A stretch of 64,000 nucleotides of DNA, from the NCBI GenBank assembly GCA_036654455.1, contig JAVVRZ010000003.1, positions 44,357-108,356 of the forward strand, read 5' to 3'. Source of the DNA: Clostridia bacterium. GTDB lineage: Bacteria; Bacillota; Clostridia; Christensenellales; CAG-314. Under the pieces are notes generated by a model. That model was not told the origin of the DNA. It saw nothing but the letters and a program-made list of their open reading frames with translations, and made no database searches. This document shows, piece after piece, positions 1-8,446 of this stretch (its first letter is position 1; every line of letters begins with the position of its first letter). Made by a program: the position numbers and the translations under genes.

Positions 1-95
1 ACAACCGCCGCAAGCAAAGCTAGCAGTTTAAGAACTATATTGTTTACAAATATTTTGCGTAAAAAATTGCCAAAGGCTTTACCCTTATTCTTCAT
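1..95 (-). CDS. cdaR: CdaR/YbbR-like protein, N-terminus only (runs off window)
   Basis: Only the first 31 codons are present. The start ATG at 95 overlaps the stop of cdaA (85-87) by 11 nt, typical of the translationally coupled cdaA-cdaR pair. The visible residues are a short basic segment, then FVNNIVLKLLALLAAV, the start of the membrane anchor that precedes the extracytoplasmic YbbR domains. CdaR proteins modulate the adjacent diadenylate cyclase. The identification rests on position after cdaA and the NN(I)xLKxLALL pattern; the YbbR domains lie outside the window. Confidence 0.72.
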   Translation of the reverse strand, partial: MKNKGKAFGNFLRKIFVNNIVLKLLALLAAV

Positions 96-921
96 ATTTC
101 GCACCCCAAATTAGCTGTTCTTGTTCGCTACCGCCAGAAATGTTTAAAGCGTGTTTGACTACCTTGACCAAACTTTCGCCGTCTAAATACCTAATTAATC
201 TACCATCGTGGCTAGCCGAGATAATGCCGGTTTCTTCGGATACAATAATCGCCGTGTTTTGAGGGAACTGCTCGGTATGCCCTATGCCTGCACGGTGACG
301 AGTGCCTAAGTCTTTGGATAAGTCCGTGCGGGAAGTAAGCGTTAAATAACAGCCCGCCGATATAAGTTTGTCCCCTACTATTAAAACTGCGCCGTCGTGC
401 AAAGGCGAACGAGGGAAAAACAAAGTTTCAATAAGTTGACTAGAAATTTCTGCATTTAGCGAAGTACCGCTCTCTACTATGGATTGATTTATGTTGTCGG
501 CAATAATTATCAATGCGCCTATATTTGCTTTACTCATATTAAGGCAAGCTTTTACAATATTGTTAACCGACTGTTGAAGTTCTTCTTGCGATAGCTCTTG
601 CGCCGACAAAACATTAAACTTTCGTTTCCAGCTAAGCCTAAATAGCCCTCTCTTAATCTCACCGCTAAATAATATAAGCGGAAAAAGACAAAGCAACATA
701 AGCAAAGCAAAAATATAAATTTTACCGCCTACAAACCCTAGTGTGTTAAACAAAAAAACTAGTAAAATTGCAATTATTTCAGCAAAACAAAACCAAGTTG
801 AATTGTTTTTCTTGTAAAAACTATAAGAAAAATATATAACAACAAAGATAAACACAATCTCAATCGCCGAAATATAATTAAAATTTGTTATTGTTTTATA
901 TAAATAATCGGTAAAGTTCAA
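85..921 (-). CDS. cdaA: Diadenylate cyclase CdaA (c-di-AMP synthase)
   Basis: Membrane enzyme that condenses two ATP into cyclic di-AMP, the messenger controlling potassium and osmotic balance and cell-wall homeostasis in Firmicutes. Three hydrophobic helices lie in about the first 90 residues, then the DAC domain with the catalytic motifs SPLHDGAVLIVG (DGA) and GTRHRAGIGHTEQ (RHR), and a serine-rich end to the core (VSEETGIIS). The 278-residue length is normal for the family. The start codon is TTG at 921, supported by AAGGAG seven bases upstream. It is followed with overlap by cdaR. A consensus promoter lies about 100 nt upstream. Confidence 0.95.
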   Translation of the reverse strand: MNFTDYLYKTITNFNYISAIEIVFIFVVIYFSYSFYKKNNSTWFCFAEIIAILLVFLFNTLGFVGGKIYIFALLMLLCLFPLILFSGEIKRGLFRLSWKRKFNVLSAQELSQEELQQSVNNIVKACLNMSKANIGALIIIADNINQSIVESGTSLNAEISSQLIETLFFPRSPLHDGAVLIVGDKLISAGCYLTLTSRTDLSKDLGTRHRAGIGHTEQFPQNTAIIVSEETGIISASHDGRLIRYLDGESLVKVVKHALNISGGSEQEQLIWGAKYEE

Positions 922-1027
922 TATAATTCTCCTTACATTAAGTCACTATAATAATACAATATAAACGCAAAAAAATAAAGCCTTTTACAACAATTTTACA
1001 TAGAATTACATTTAGATTTAAAATTGT

Positions 1028-1056
1028 ATTATAATAGTCAATAATGCGATACGCAA
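1028..1056 (-). promoter_or_regulatory. Sigma-A promoter for cdaA
   Basis: On the minus strand TTGCGT (1051-1056) and TATAAT (1028-1033) are separated by exactly 17 bp. The predicted start near 1021 gives a leader of about 100 nt before the TTG start of cdaA. Nothing else is recognised in the 922-1172 gap. Confidence 0.6.
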
Positions 1057-1172
1057 CAAGCAAAGGACAAAACTAAATTATAACTAGTTGCGTTATAAAA
1101 AGTTTCTTCATAATTAAATTATCGCCTAGATAAAAGAAATATTTCTTAGCGATAATATAAAAGGATAAATAA

Positions 1173-1202
1173 TTTGCCTCGCCGAGTACTCAGCGAGGCA
1201 AA
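1173..1202 (-). terminator. Hairpin after the hydrogenase operon
   Basis: A perfect 10-bp stem, TTTGCCTCGC with GCGAGGCAAA, encloses a 10-nt loop. It lies 37 bp past the hndD stop. The following minus-strand tract is A/T-rich but not a clean T run, so it could also be an RNA-stabilising hairpin. Confidence 0.55.
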
Positions 1203-1238
1203 AATGATAATTATTTAATTAAATTACAGCTAACCAAA

Positions 1239-2981
1239 TTACTTAATAGGCTTTGCCGTATAGTGGGTGTGCAATAGTTCGTGCGACTTATGAGAGTTGG
1301 GTTCGCCTAAAAATTCCTTATAAATTTCGATTATTTCGGGATTTTCGTGACTCTTTCTAGCTAAGCTCTTTTTGTCGGTGTCGTAAATTGCCTTTGCCCT
1401 AACTGCCCTAACGTCAATTTTGTCCCAGACATTTTCGGGTTGGATAGGTTGACCGCCACCGGTTACGCAACCGCCCGGACAACACATAACTTCTATAAAG
1501 TGATAATCGCTAATTTTGCCGGCTTTAAGTTCTTCAAGAATAAGGTGAGCATTCTCAATACCATTAGTTACGGCTACCTTAACGTCAACGCCTGCTACTT
1601 TAACGGTTGCTCTCTTAATGCCTTCTGTGCCTCTTACTGCCTTAAAATCAAGCTTTTCAAGAGGTTTTTTCTCTAAAACTTCGCTTACTGTACGTAAAGC
1701 TGCCTCCATAACACCGCCCGTTGCTCCAAATAATAGACCGGCTTCGCTACCGTGACCGATTAAAGAATCAAAGTCGCCTTCGGGTAGTTCGGCAAAGTCA
1801 ATACCGCAACGACGAATCATACGAGCAAGTTCACGAGTGGTAATTGTAGCGTCTAAGTCTCTTATGCCCTCGGCATTCTGCATTTCGGGACGAGCAATTT
1901 CAACTTTCTTAGCTACGCAAGGCATAACGGTTACTGCAAAAATTTTGCGAGGGTCGATGTTGTGCTTTTCGGCGTAGTAAGTTTTTACAAGAGCGCCTGC
2001 CATCATTTGAGGACTCTTGCAAGTTGATAGATGCGGTAATAATTCGGGATAGTATTGTTCGATATAATTTATCCAGCCGGGAGAACACGAAGTAAACATA
2101 GGTAGAACTCCGCCCTTAGTAAGTCTGTTGATAAACTCTGTGCCTTCTTCCATAATTGTAAGGTCGGCTGCAAAGTCAATGTCAAGAACAGAATCAACGC
2201 CAAGTCTACGCATAGCCGTAACAAGTTTGCCTTGTTGATTTGTGCCAACGGGATAACCAAATTCTTCGCCGATTGCTACTCTTACGGCTGGGGCTGGCAT
2301 CATAACTACGTGAATATCTTTGTTGGCAATAGCCGAAAAAACTTTGTCGGTGTCATCTTTTTCACGCAAAGCGCCTGTTGGACAAACCGTAATACATTGT
2401 CCGCAAGCTACGCAACCGACCTTGTCTAAGTCTTCGCCAAAGAATGTGCCTATATGAGTGTTAAAACCACGCTCGTTTGCGCCGATTACAGAAACGTGTT
2501 GACGAGATTTGCACATAGCTACGCAACGACGACAAAGAATACACTTAGAATTGTCTCTAATTAAATACGGCGTAACTTCAACTTCGCCCTTAGTCTTTGC
2601 GCCATCAAAACGATTAGCGTCACAATTATATTCTTGCGAGAGTCTTTGAAGTTGGCAGTTTTGGCTCTTCACGCAACTGTTGCAATCGTTGTTGTGGTTA
2701 GAGAGCATTAATTCTAGCGTAGTCTTGCGACTATCTAAAACTTTGTTTGTGTGAGTGAAAATTTCCATATTGGGAGTTGCTGGCAGAACGCAAGCGGCTT
2801 GCAGTCCACGCATATTCTTAACTTCAACAACACAAATACGGCAAGCGCCGAGAGGATTAAGGTCTTTAAAATAGCACAATGTAGGAATATTAACGCCTAC
2901 GTGACGGCACGCCTGTAAAACCGTGCTACCCTCGGGTACTTCATATTGAATATTATCAATTTTTAAGGTAATTGTTTTCAT
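1239..2981 (-). CDS. hndD: [FeFe] hydrogenase catalytic subunit (HndD/HydA type)
   Basis: Catalytic subunit of a multimeric NAD(P)-linked, probably electron-bifurcating cytoplasmic hydrogenase. In order: an N-terminal [2Fe-2S] domain (Cys36, 47, 50, 64), a His-Cys [4Fe-4S] site (His96, Cys100, 103, 109), a two-[4Fe-4S] ferredoxin domain (about 147-200), then the H-cluster domain with motifs TSCSPGW (297-303), MPCVAKK (Cys355) and CCPGGCVTGGGQP (Cys501, Cys505), and a small-subunit-like tail. Position 300, Cys in the well-studied monomeric enzymes, is Ser here; I recall the same reading in HndD-type subunits. It is the last gene of the operon, 12 bp after hndC, with a hairpin downstream. Confidence 0.95.
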   Translation of the reverse strand: MKTITLKIDNIQYEVPEGSTVLQACRHVGVNIPTLCYFKDLNPLGACRICVVEVKNMRGLQAACVLPATPNMEIFTHTNKVLDSRKTTLELMLSNHNNDCNSCVKSQNCQLQRLSQEYNCDANRFDGAKTKGEVEVTPYLIRDNSKCILCRRCVAMCKSRQHVSVIGANERGFNTHIGTFFGEDLDKVGCVACGQCITVCPTGALREKDDTDKVFSAIANKDIHVVMMPAPAVRVAIGEEFGYPVGTNQQGKLVTAMRRLGVDSVLDIDFAADLTIMEEGTEFINRLTKGGVLPMFTSCSPGWINYIEQYYPELLPHLSTCKSPQMMAGALVKTYYAEKHNIDPRKIFAVTVMPCVAKKVEIARPEMQNAEGIRDLDATITTRELARMIRRCGIDFAELPEGDFDSLIGHGSEAGLLFGATGGVMEAALRTVSEVLEKKPLEKLDFKAVRGTEGIKRATVKVAGVDVKVAVTNGIENAHLILEELKAGKISDYHFIEVMCCPGGCVTGGGQPIQPENVWDKIDVRAVRAKAIYDTDKKSLARKSHENPEIIEIYKEFLGEPNSHKSHELLHTHYTAKPIK

Positions 2982-2993
2982 TTATTTTTCTCC

Positions 2994-4781
2994 TTACTTC
3001 TTGTAAATTGCGCCCTTAGGACACTTAGCGGCGCATAAACCGCACTTGATGCACTTAGTTACGTCTAGGGTGTGAACTTTCTTAACTTCGCCCGAGATTG
3101 CTTTAACTGGGCAATTTCTTGCGCACAAAGTACAACCGATACATTTCTCGGGGTCAATGTGGAAGTTAATAAGAGCTTTGCACACGCCGGCAGGACAAAC
3201 TTTGTCAACTATATGAGAAACATATTCGTCTCTAAAATATCTTAATGTTGATAGTACGGGGTTAGCCGCAGTCTTGCCCAAAGCGCATAGAGCGGTATCT
3301 GCCATATATTCGGCGAGCGACTCCATTTTGTCAAGGTCTTCCATTGTAGCCGTACCCTTAGTAACCTTAGTGAGCATTTCAAGCAGTCTTTTTGTGCCGA
3401 TACGACAAGAAGTACATTTACCGCAAGATTCGTCAACGATAAATTCTAGGTAGAACTTAGCGATGTCGACCATACAGTTGTCTTCGTCCATAATAATCAT
3501 ACCGCCACTACCCATCATTGAACCCATCTCGATAAGTTTGTCATATTCGATTGGTATATCTAGGTGAGCCGCAGGGATACAACCGCCCGAAGGTCCGCCT
3601 GTTTGAACTGCCTTAAATTTCTTACCGTTACGGATACCTCCGCCTATCTCATAAATTACCTCTCTAAGCGTAGTGCCCATAGGAATTTCTACTAGACCAG
3701 TGTTAACAATTTTACCGCCGATTGCAAATACTTTTGTGCCACGAGAACGTTCTGTCCCCATTGTCTTAAACCAATCTGCGCCCTTATTTATAATTTGAGC
3801 GATATTTGCATAAGTTTCTACGTTATTTAATATTGTGGGCTTAGCAAAAAGACCTTTAACGGCTGGGAAAGGCGGGCGTACTCTGGGTTCGCCACGATTA
3901 CCTTCGATTGAAGTCATTAAGGCTGTTTCTTCGCCACATACAAATGCGCCTGCGCCTAATTTAATGTCTAGGTCAAAGCAAAATGAAGTGCCAAAGATAT
4001 TGTTGCCTAGCAAGCCATATTCTTTTGCGTCGGCTATTGCCTTTTTAAGTCTTTTAACCGCTATTGGATATTCTGCACGAATATAAACAAAACCTTGACT
4101 TGAACCGATAGCGTAGCCTGCGATTGCCATAGCCTCGATTACGCAGTGAGGGTCGCCTTCAAGAATTGACCTGTCCATAAATGCGCCCGGGTCGCCTTCG
4201 TCGGCGTTACAACAAACATATTTAACGGGATTATCTTGTAAATATGCAAATTCCCACTTCTTGCCTGTGGGGAAACCGCCACCGCCACGACCACGCAAAC
4301 CGCTATCTTTGATAACATTGATAACTTCTTCTTTGGTCATTTCGGTTAAAACCTTGCCTAAGGCTTGATAACCGTCGTGAGCGATGTATTCTTCGATATT
4401 TTCGGGGTCAATTACGCCACAGTTGCGTAGCGCAACCCTTACTTGCTTCTTTAAAAATTCGGTTTGACTTAAAGAAAGGACTTGTTCCTTAGTGTCGTCC
4501 TCAGTATGAAGCAATCTCTTGACAATTCTACCCTTAATAATATGCTCGGCGACAATTTCTTTTACGTCGGCAACCGTGATTGAGTGGTAGAACGCTCCCT
4601 CGGGATAAACTACCATAATTGGACCCTTAGCGCAAAGACCGAAACAACCAGTCATAATAACTTTGACTTCTTCTTCAAGCTTATTAGCCTTAATTTCAGC
4701 GTTTAGCGCATCGATAATTTCGTGTGAGTGGTTAGAGGTACAACCTGTGCCACCACAAACTAGTATGTAAGACCTTATCAT
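2994..4781 (-). CDS. hndC: Hydrogenase NADH/flavin subunit (HndC/HydB, NuoF-like)
   Basis: Flavoprotein subunit that exchanges electrons with NAD(P)H and passes them through iron-sulfur centres to the hydrogenase. An N-terminal thioredoxin-like [2Fe-2S] domain (CGGTGC .. GCFGLC) is followed by a NuoF core with the FMN-binding GLRGRGGGGFPTGKKW and NADH-binding GAGAFVCGEETAL, an SLBB segment, the ESCGKCTSCRIGTKR [4Fe-4S] motif, and a C-terminal two-[4Fe-4S] ferredoxin (CIGCTLCARNC, CIKCGLCAAKC). At 595 residues it is full length. It lies between hndB and hndD with 13-bp and 12-bp gaps and good ribosome sites. Confidence 0.95.
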   Translation of the reverse strand: MIRSYILVCGGTGCTSNHSHEIIDALNAEIKANKLEEEVKVIMTGCFGLCAKGPIMVVYPEGAFYHSITVADVKEIVAEHIIKGRIVKRLLHTEDDTKEQVLSLSQTEFLKKQVRVALRNCGVIDPENIEEYIAHDGYQALGKVLTEMTKEEVINVIKDSGLRGRGGGGFPTGKKWEFAYLQDNPVKYVCCNADEGDPGAFMDRSILEGDPHCVIEAMAIAGYAIGSSQGFVYIRAEYPIAVKRLKKAIADAKEYGLLGNNIFGTSFCFDLDIKLGAGAFVCGEETALMTSIEGNRGEPRVRPPFPAVKGLFAKPTILNNVETYANIAQIINKGADWFKTMGTERSRGTKVFAIGGKIVNTGLVEIPMGTTLREVIYEIGGGIRNGKKFKAVQTGGPSGGCIPAAHLDIPIEYDKLIEMGSMMGSGGMIIMDEDNCMVDIAKFYLEFIVDESCGKCTSCRIGTKRLLEMLTKVTKGTATMEDLDKMESLAEYMADTALCALGKTAANPVLSTLRYFRDEYVSHIVDKVCPAGVCKALINFHIDPEKCIGCTLCARNCPVKAISGEVKKVHTLDVTKCIKCGLCAAKCPKGAIYKK

Positions 4782-4794
4782 TTTTCTCCTCCGT

Positions 4795-5160
4795 TTATAC
4801 TAAATTTATATATTCTTTTACTGGGTTGCCATTGACTAGATGCTCGGTGACAATTCTGGCAACTTTTTCGGGAGTAACCAACACATAAGTAACTTTTTCT
4901 TTGTTGGGCATAAACACTTCTACGATAGGCTCGTATTTGCACATACCTATACAGCCGGTTTGGCTGACAATAACATTTTTAAGGTTGCGTTTAGCTACCT
5001 CGGCAATTAATTCGTTTAATACTGGTCTTGCGCCTGCCGCTATACCGCAAGTTGCCATACCAACAACAACTCGGGTTGTTTCTTCGCCGACATTTTGACG
5101 ATTAAGCCCCATATTAAGCACTTTTTCTTTGATTGCGTTAAGCTCTTGTAAAGATTTCAT
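4795..5160 (-). CDS. hndB: Thioredoxin-like [2Fe-2S] hydrogenase subunit HndB
   Basis: Small thioredoxin-fold [2Fe-2S] subunit of the tetrameric Hnd-type hydrogenase. The signature pairs VGMATCGIAAGA (about residue 33) and SQTGCIGMCKYEP (about 85) carry the cluster ligands, and the 121-residue length is normal. The start ATG overlaps the stop of the upstream HATPase gene in an ATGA, indicating translational coupling. Its direct partners are hndC and hndD downstream; hndA is separated from it by six regulatory-type genes. Confidence 0.92.
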   Translation of the reverse strand: MKSLQELNAIKEKVLNMGLNRQNVGEETTRVVVGMATCGIAAGARPVLNELIAEVAKRNLKNVIVSQTGCIGMCKYEPIVEVFMPNKEKVTYVLVTPEKVARIVTEHLVNGNPVKEYINLV

Positions 5161-5714
5161 AAAATCTCATATCCTCCATTTGTCTTATTTATATTCTCTA
5201 AAATATAATTACTAATAAATTGCGTCACTTCGGGTTGAACTATTGATACTTCGCCTAGCATTTCTTTAATTTCTAAGGTGCTAAATATAAACTCCTGTTT
5301 ATTTACTCTGTAAGTAAATAGGTAGTTAATATTCTGGTTTGCTTGAATTAACAAACTAATAGTCGAAGCAAGGTCGCCCATAGGCATACGGTCAATATTG
5401 TTTATTTCAAAGGTAGCCGTAATAGTCGTGCCAAAGCCTACCTTAGAGGTAATGTTAAAACTGCCGTTTGACTGCAAGGCCGAAAGCTTAAATAGTGGTA
5501 TTCCTAAGCCGACTTTGCGAGTTGTGCGAGTTGTGGTAAAAGGGTCACAAACCTTAGCTATAAACTCTTGACTCATACCGCAACCATTGTCGGTAATTAC
5601 TAGGGTAAGCAAATTGACGCTAAAATTATAATCTACCACAATATCAATTTGAGTTGAACCCGCTGTAATTGAGTTGTTGACTATATCTAATATATTTAGT
5701 GATAATTCTTTCAT
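5157..5714 (-). CDS. HATPase_c domain protein in hydrogenase operon
   Basis: A 185-residue protein made mainly of a GHKL-type ATP-binding domain: N box LDIVNNSITAGSTQI near the N-terminus, G1 box TDNGCGM, and a G2-like GLGIPLF. It lacks the phosphoacceptor histidine domain of a sensor kinase, so it resembles a free ATP-binding module or an anti-sigma-type kinase. The last third is not recognised. It overlaps the PHP gene upstream and hndB downstream by 4 nt each. In clostridial hydrogenase operons such proteins accompany a regulatory H-cluster protein; its target is unknown. Confidence 0.8.
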   Translation of the reverse strand: MKELSLNILDIVNNSITAGSTQIDIVVDYNFSVNLLTLVITDNGCGMSQEFIAKVCDPFTTTRTTRKVGLGIPLFKLSALQSNGSFNITSKVGFGTTITATFEINNIDRMPMGDLASTISLLIQANQNINYLFTYRVNKQEFIFSTLEIKEMLGEVSIVQPEVTQFISNYILENINKTNGGYEIL

Positions 5715-6427
5715 AATTTGTTTGGTCTAACCGACAGCATATTAATTAAGTTGGTCTTTGACAAACTGTCAAGTTCGATATAACTGCTAAATCTAACTAA
5801 CGCCTCGATATTATGAGCGTCGCTGTCGCAAATGATGTTATATTTGCCACGATATTGTTCTATCAAACTAGCCGGACAAACAGACGACACTTCAAGAGTA
5901 GTTACGTTGAGGTCTGGCGGAAGGCTACCCAGTACGGACAATACGCTAAAACTATCTCGGTCTATGTGAGCTGGAATTGCAACCCCGCCTAACTTTGACA
6001 CCTCGTCTACGAGTTCAAAAATATCGTAACAAGTCGCAACGTTAAGCAAATCGTCGTATTGTTTAACGACGTTGTCGTCTTTATCTAATACAAGTTGCTT
6101 GTTGTAAAAAGAGGTGTTAAGCGGATATTTTGGTATTTGCTGATAAATACGCTTAAATAAATCTAACCCTTGCTTATATGTTCTAAAAAGACATAGAACG
6201 TGTATTTCTTCGCTAGTAGTAACTTCCATAGCCGGAATTGTAACTATGCCATACTGTCTTGCATACGCTTCTAACGCAGGGTAATTCTCGATTGCGTTAT
6301 GGTCGGCAAGAGCGATAATTTGGGTATCCAGAAGATGGCTCATATTGACAATATTTGAAATTGTATTATCTTCTTCTGCGCAACCGCTCAATACCGAATG
6401 AATATGTAAATCAGCCTTTATTTGCAT
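5711..6427 (-). CDS. PHP-domain metal-dependent phosphoesterase in hydrogenase operon
   Basis: PHP-family hydrolase core. The metal ligands are visible in ADLHIHSVLS (HxH), IALADHNAIEN, PAMEVTTSEEIHVLCLF and IPAHIDRDSF, ending with CDSDAHN. I place the start at the ATG at 6427, preceded by GGAG at a good distance, rather than an in-frame TTG at 6442. The gene overlaps the DRTGG gene upstream by 17 nt and the HATPase gene downstream by 4 nt. The substrate is unknown; cyclic nucleotides, nucleotides or phosphoproteins are possible. Its fixed place in the operon argues for a regulatory role. Confidence 0.82.
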   Translation of the reverse strand: MQIKADLHIHSVLSGCAEEDNTISNIVNMSHLLDTQIIALADHNAIENYPALEAYARQYGIVTIPAMEVTTSEEIHVLCLFRTYKQGLDLFKRIYQQIPKYPLNTSFYNKQLVLDKDDNVVKQYDDLLNVATCYDIFELVDEVSKLGGVAIPAHIDRDSFSVLSVLGSLPPDLNVTTLEVSSVCPASLIEQYRGKYNIICDSDAHNIEALVRFSSYIELDSLSKTNLINMLSVRPNKL

Positions 6428-6767
6428 TGATATACTCCACAATTAGTCTAGCCGAATCAAATGATGTTAACTTTGTGCCGAGTATGCAAATATTCTGGGT
6501 TTGCGCCCTTTCAAGTAGAACAGCGTCGGGTATAACCGAATCGCAAAGCAACACACAACTACATTCGGTAAGCTTAGCAACCGCAAGTACATTGACGTTA
6601 GACATAATTGTTAGCCAACAACAATTTGTTTGAGCTTTGCCCATTACAAAGCTAAGTAAGTCCCCTATGTAGAAGTTTGTAACCGAACAAGTTTCGCCCG
6701 GAACATAAGTCGTAGCCGAAACAATACTGGCTATATCTCTATTAGTAAGGGGTATATTATTTGTCAT
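6411..6767 (-). CDS. DRTGG-domain protein (second copy)
   Basis: A 118-residue protein with the alpha/beta DRTGG-type fold: an N-terminal segment LTNRDIASIVSATTYV, a central core, and the closing pattern PDAVLLERAQTQNICILG. DRTGG domains occur in phosphotransacetylases and in stand-alone proteins of hydrogenase operons; their biochemical role is unclear. It is a distant paralogue of the 8446-8790 gene. It overlaps the H-cluster protein gene upstream by 11 nt and has GAGG before its ATG. It carries Cys-Cys (NCCW) and further cysteines that the other copy lacks. Confidence 0.72.
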   Translation of the reverse strand: MTNNIPLTNRDIASIVSATTYVPGETCSVTNFYIGDLLSFVMGKAQTNCCWLTIMSNVNVLAVAKLTECSCVLLCDSVIPDAVLLERAQTQNICILGTKLTSFDSARLIVEYINANKG

Positions 6768-8007
6768 TTTTAAGCCTCATCATAACGCATTGTTTAATGT
6801 CGACTAGACCCTGCACTACGTCTTCGGCAAAAGAACGGCAGTTAGGCGAACCGCATACGCCACAATCTAATCTAGGCAAACAATTAAGAACTTTTTCGAG
6901 GTGTTCCATCTTATCCATAGCTACGGTTATGTCGCTATCTAGCTTGTACACGTCCTTAGTTTGCCATTCCCAAGAGTCTTGGTAATATTCTACGGGCTTA
7001 TCTAATCTATCGCACGAATTTGTCTTATTTAATAAAGTAGTCTTGCGCAAAGTGTGAATTTTGCTCTTAGCGATAAAAGTATTGATAACGTTAAACACTC
7101 CGCCTACGCAACCGCTGTGACAAGCGTGTAATTCGACAAAGTCAATATTTTCTAATTTGCCGTCTTCTAGCTCACGCAAAATTGAAATGCAGTTGTCAAT
7201 GCCGTCAGCCGCAAGTTGACGAGTGTTAGGAAAACTTGCCGCTTCGCCTCCGCTAGTCGACCAAGCTATGCCGTTGCTTGACGCTTTAAGCCTTTGCTTG
7301 ATAACTACGTCGTCTTTATCTACCTTTTGCAAACGTTTGCAAACTTCTGACACGCTTAACGCCCCAGAAAGTTCGGGTACGCTTGAATAAAAACCATCGA
7401 TTATAGCTTGCGCTTTTGCCGGGCAAGGAGAAATGTAGAATACGCCGATTTCGCTGTCGGGTAAACCGCTAAGCTCTCTCGCTTCGGCTCGGGCTTCCTT
7501 TGCGGCAAGCACAAGAGGCGGTAAATGAGTTACTAAATTATCTTTTAAACATTGATATTTTGTTAAAATAAGTTCTACGCAAGCCGGGCAAACAGTTGAA
7601 ATTGCCGGAGTCTTGCAGTCGCCCATAATAAAGGTTTCACGTTTGATTAAGGACAATAAGTCTGAGGCACGAGCAGTTTCGTAAACGTGGTCAAAACCTA
7701 TGTTATATAAACCATTAAGGATTAAATCTGGGTCGTCTAAGTGAGGAAATTGAGCAAATAAGCACGAAGGCGCAAGCGCAACGTTAAATTTATAATTGCC
7801 TAGCGTATCAAAACCGTCGCATTGGGCGGAAATGGCGTGAGAAGGGCAAGCTCTAACGCAATTACCACAAGAAATACACTTGTCATAATTGATTGACGCT
7901 TTACCTTGACGAACTCTTATTGCTTGGGTTGGGCATTTCTTCATACAGTTAGTACAGCCCACACACTTAGCGGTGTCTAATTGAATTGACTTAAACCCCT
8001 TAGTCAT
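6757..8007 (-). CDS. Regulatory [FeFe]-hydrogenase-like protein (HydS/HsfB-like)
   Basis: An H-cluster-domain protein with likely sensory rather than bulk catalytic role. An N-terminal two-[4Fe-4S] ferredoxin (CVGCTNCMKKC, CISCGNCVRAC) precedes a divergent H-cluster domain in which the four cluster cysteines remain (STVCPACVEL, YISPCPAKAQ, CHSGCVGG) but the surrounding catalytic motifs are altered. A C-terminal Fe-S motif follows, CGVCGSPNCRSFAEDV. No PAS domain is seen, unlike many HydS proteins. The start is ATG 8007 with AGGTGG upstream; a GTG three codons earlier is less well placed. It sits between an RsbW-like gene and a DRTGG gene. Confidence 0.85.
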   Translation of the reverse strand: MTKGFKSIQLDTAKCVGCTNCMKKCPTQAIRVRQGKASINYDKCISCGNCVRACPSHAISAQCDGFDTLGNYKFNVALAPSCLFAQFPHLDDPDLILNGLYNIGFDHVYETARASDLLSLIKRETFIMGDCKTPAISTVCPACVELILTKYQCLKDNLVTHLPPLVLAAKEARAEARELSGLPDSEIGVFYISPCPAKAQAIIDGFYSSVPELSGALSVSEVCKRLQKVDKDDVVIKQRLKASSNGIAWSTSGGEAASFPNTRQLAADGIDNCISILRELEDGKLENIDFVELHACHSGCVGGVFNVINTFIAKSKIHTLRKTTLLNKTNSCDRLDKPVEYYQDSWEWQTKDVYKLDSDITVAMDKMEHLEKVLNCLPRLDCGVCGSPNCRSFAEDVVQGLVDIKQCVMMRLKNDK

Positions 8008-8026
8008 ATTGTCCACCTAATAAAAA

Positions 8027-8446
8027 TTACATTTTGAATGTCATTGTTATGGTAGTGCCTACGCCTACCGTTGATTGAATATCCATAGAATCGCTATATT
8101 TTTTCATATTTGGCAGTCCCATACCTGCGCCAAAACCTAATTCTCGTATCTGCGAAGTAGCGGTTGAATAACCTTCCTTCATCGCTAGTTCGATATTTTC
8201 TATGCCCTTGCCGGTGTCGGCAAGCGTAACGGTAATAACGCTAGGGTCCATTGTAACAATAGCGTAACCGCCGTTTGCGTGGATAACCATATTTATTTCG
8301 CCCTCGTACATAGCTATTACCACACGGCGAATTGTTTCGTCGGCAATACCTAGTTGTTTAAGCCTAGATTTAATCTGTTGAGAGGCGTGACCGGCAAGGT
8401 CAAAATTACTGCCGTCTACCTCAAACTTCCACTCTATATTTGGCAT
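8027..8446 (-). CDS. RsbW-like anti-sigma/serine kinase ATPase
   Basis: A 139-residue GHKL ATPase of the RsbW/SpoIIAB type: N box AMYEGEINMVIHANGG, G1 box LADTGKGIENIE, G2 box GFGAGMGLPNMKKYSD, and the final TTITMTF. Such proteins phosphorylate an antagonist or hold a sigma factor. The start ATG at 8446 overlaps the DRTGG stop as TGATG; a GTG at 8449 is also possible. No STAS antagonist or sigma factor is present in the window, so the partner is unknown. The neighbouring H-cluster protein is a plausible signal input. Confidence 0.85.
   Translation of the reverse strand: MPNIEWKFEVDGSNFDLAGHASQQIKSRLKQLGIADETIRRVVIAMYEGEINMVIHANGGYAIVTMDPSVITVTLADTGKGIENIELAMKEGYSTATSQIRELGFGAGMGLPNMKKYSDSMDIQSTVGVGTTITMTFKM

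Noticed and set aside
1440..1676. Plus-strand frame inside hndD and similar antisense frames over groEL, hndC, alaS and others
   Set aside because: All lie opposite well-recognised conserved genes, lack ribosome sites and show no family features.
6428..6442. Upstream TTG start of the PHP gene in the hydrogenase operon
   Set aside because: ATG 6427 has GGAG at proper distance, and the extra five residues are not part of the PHP domain.
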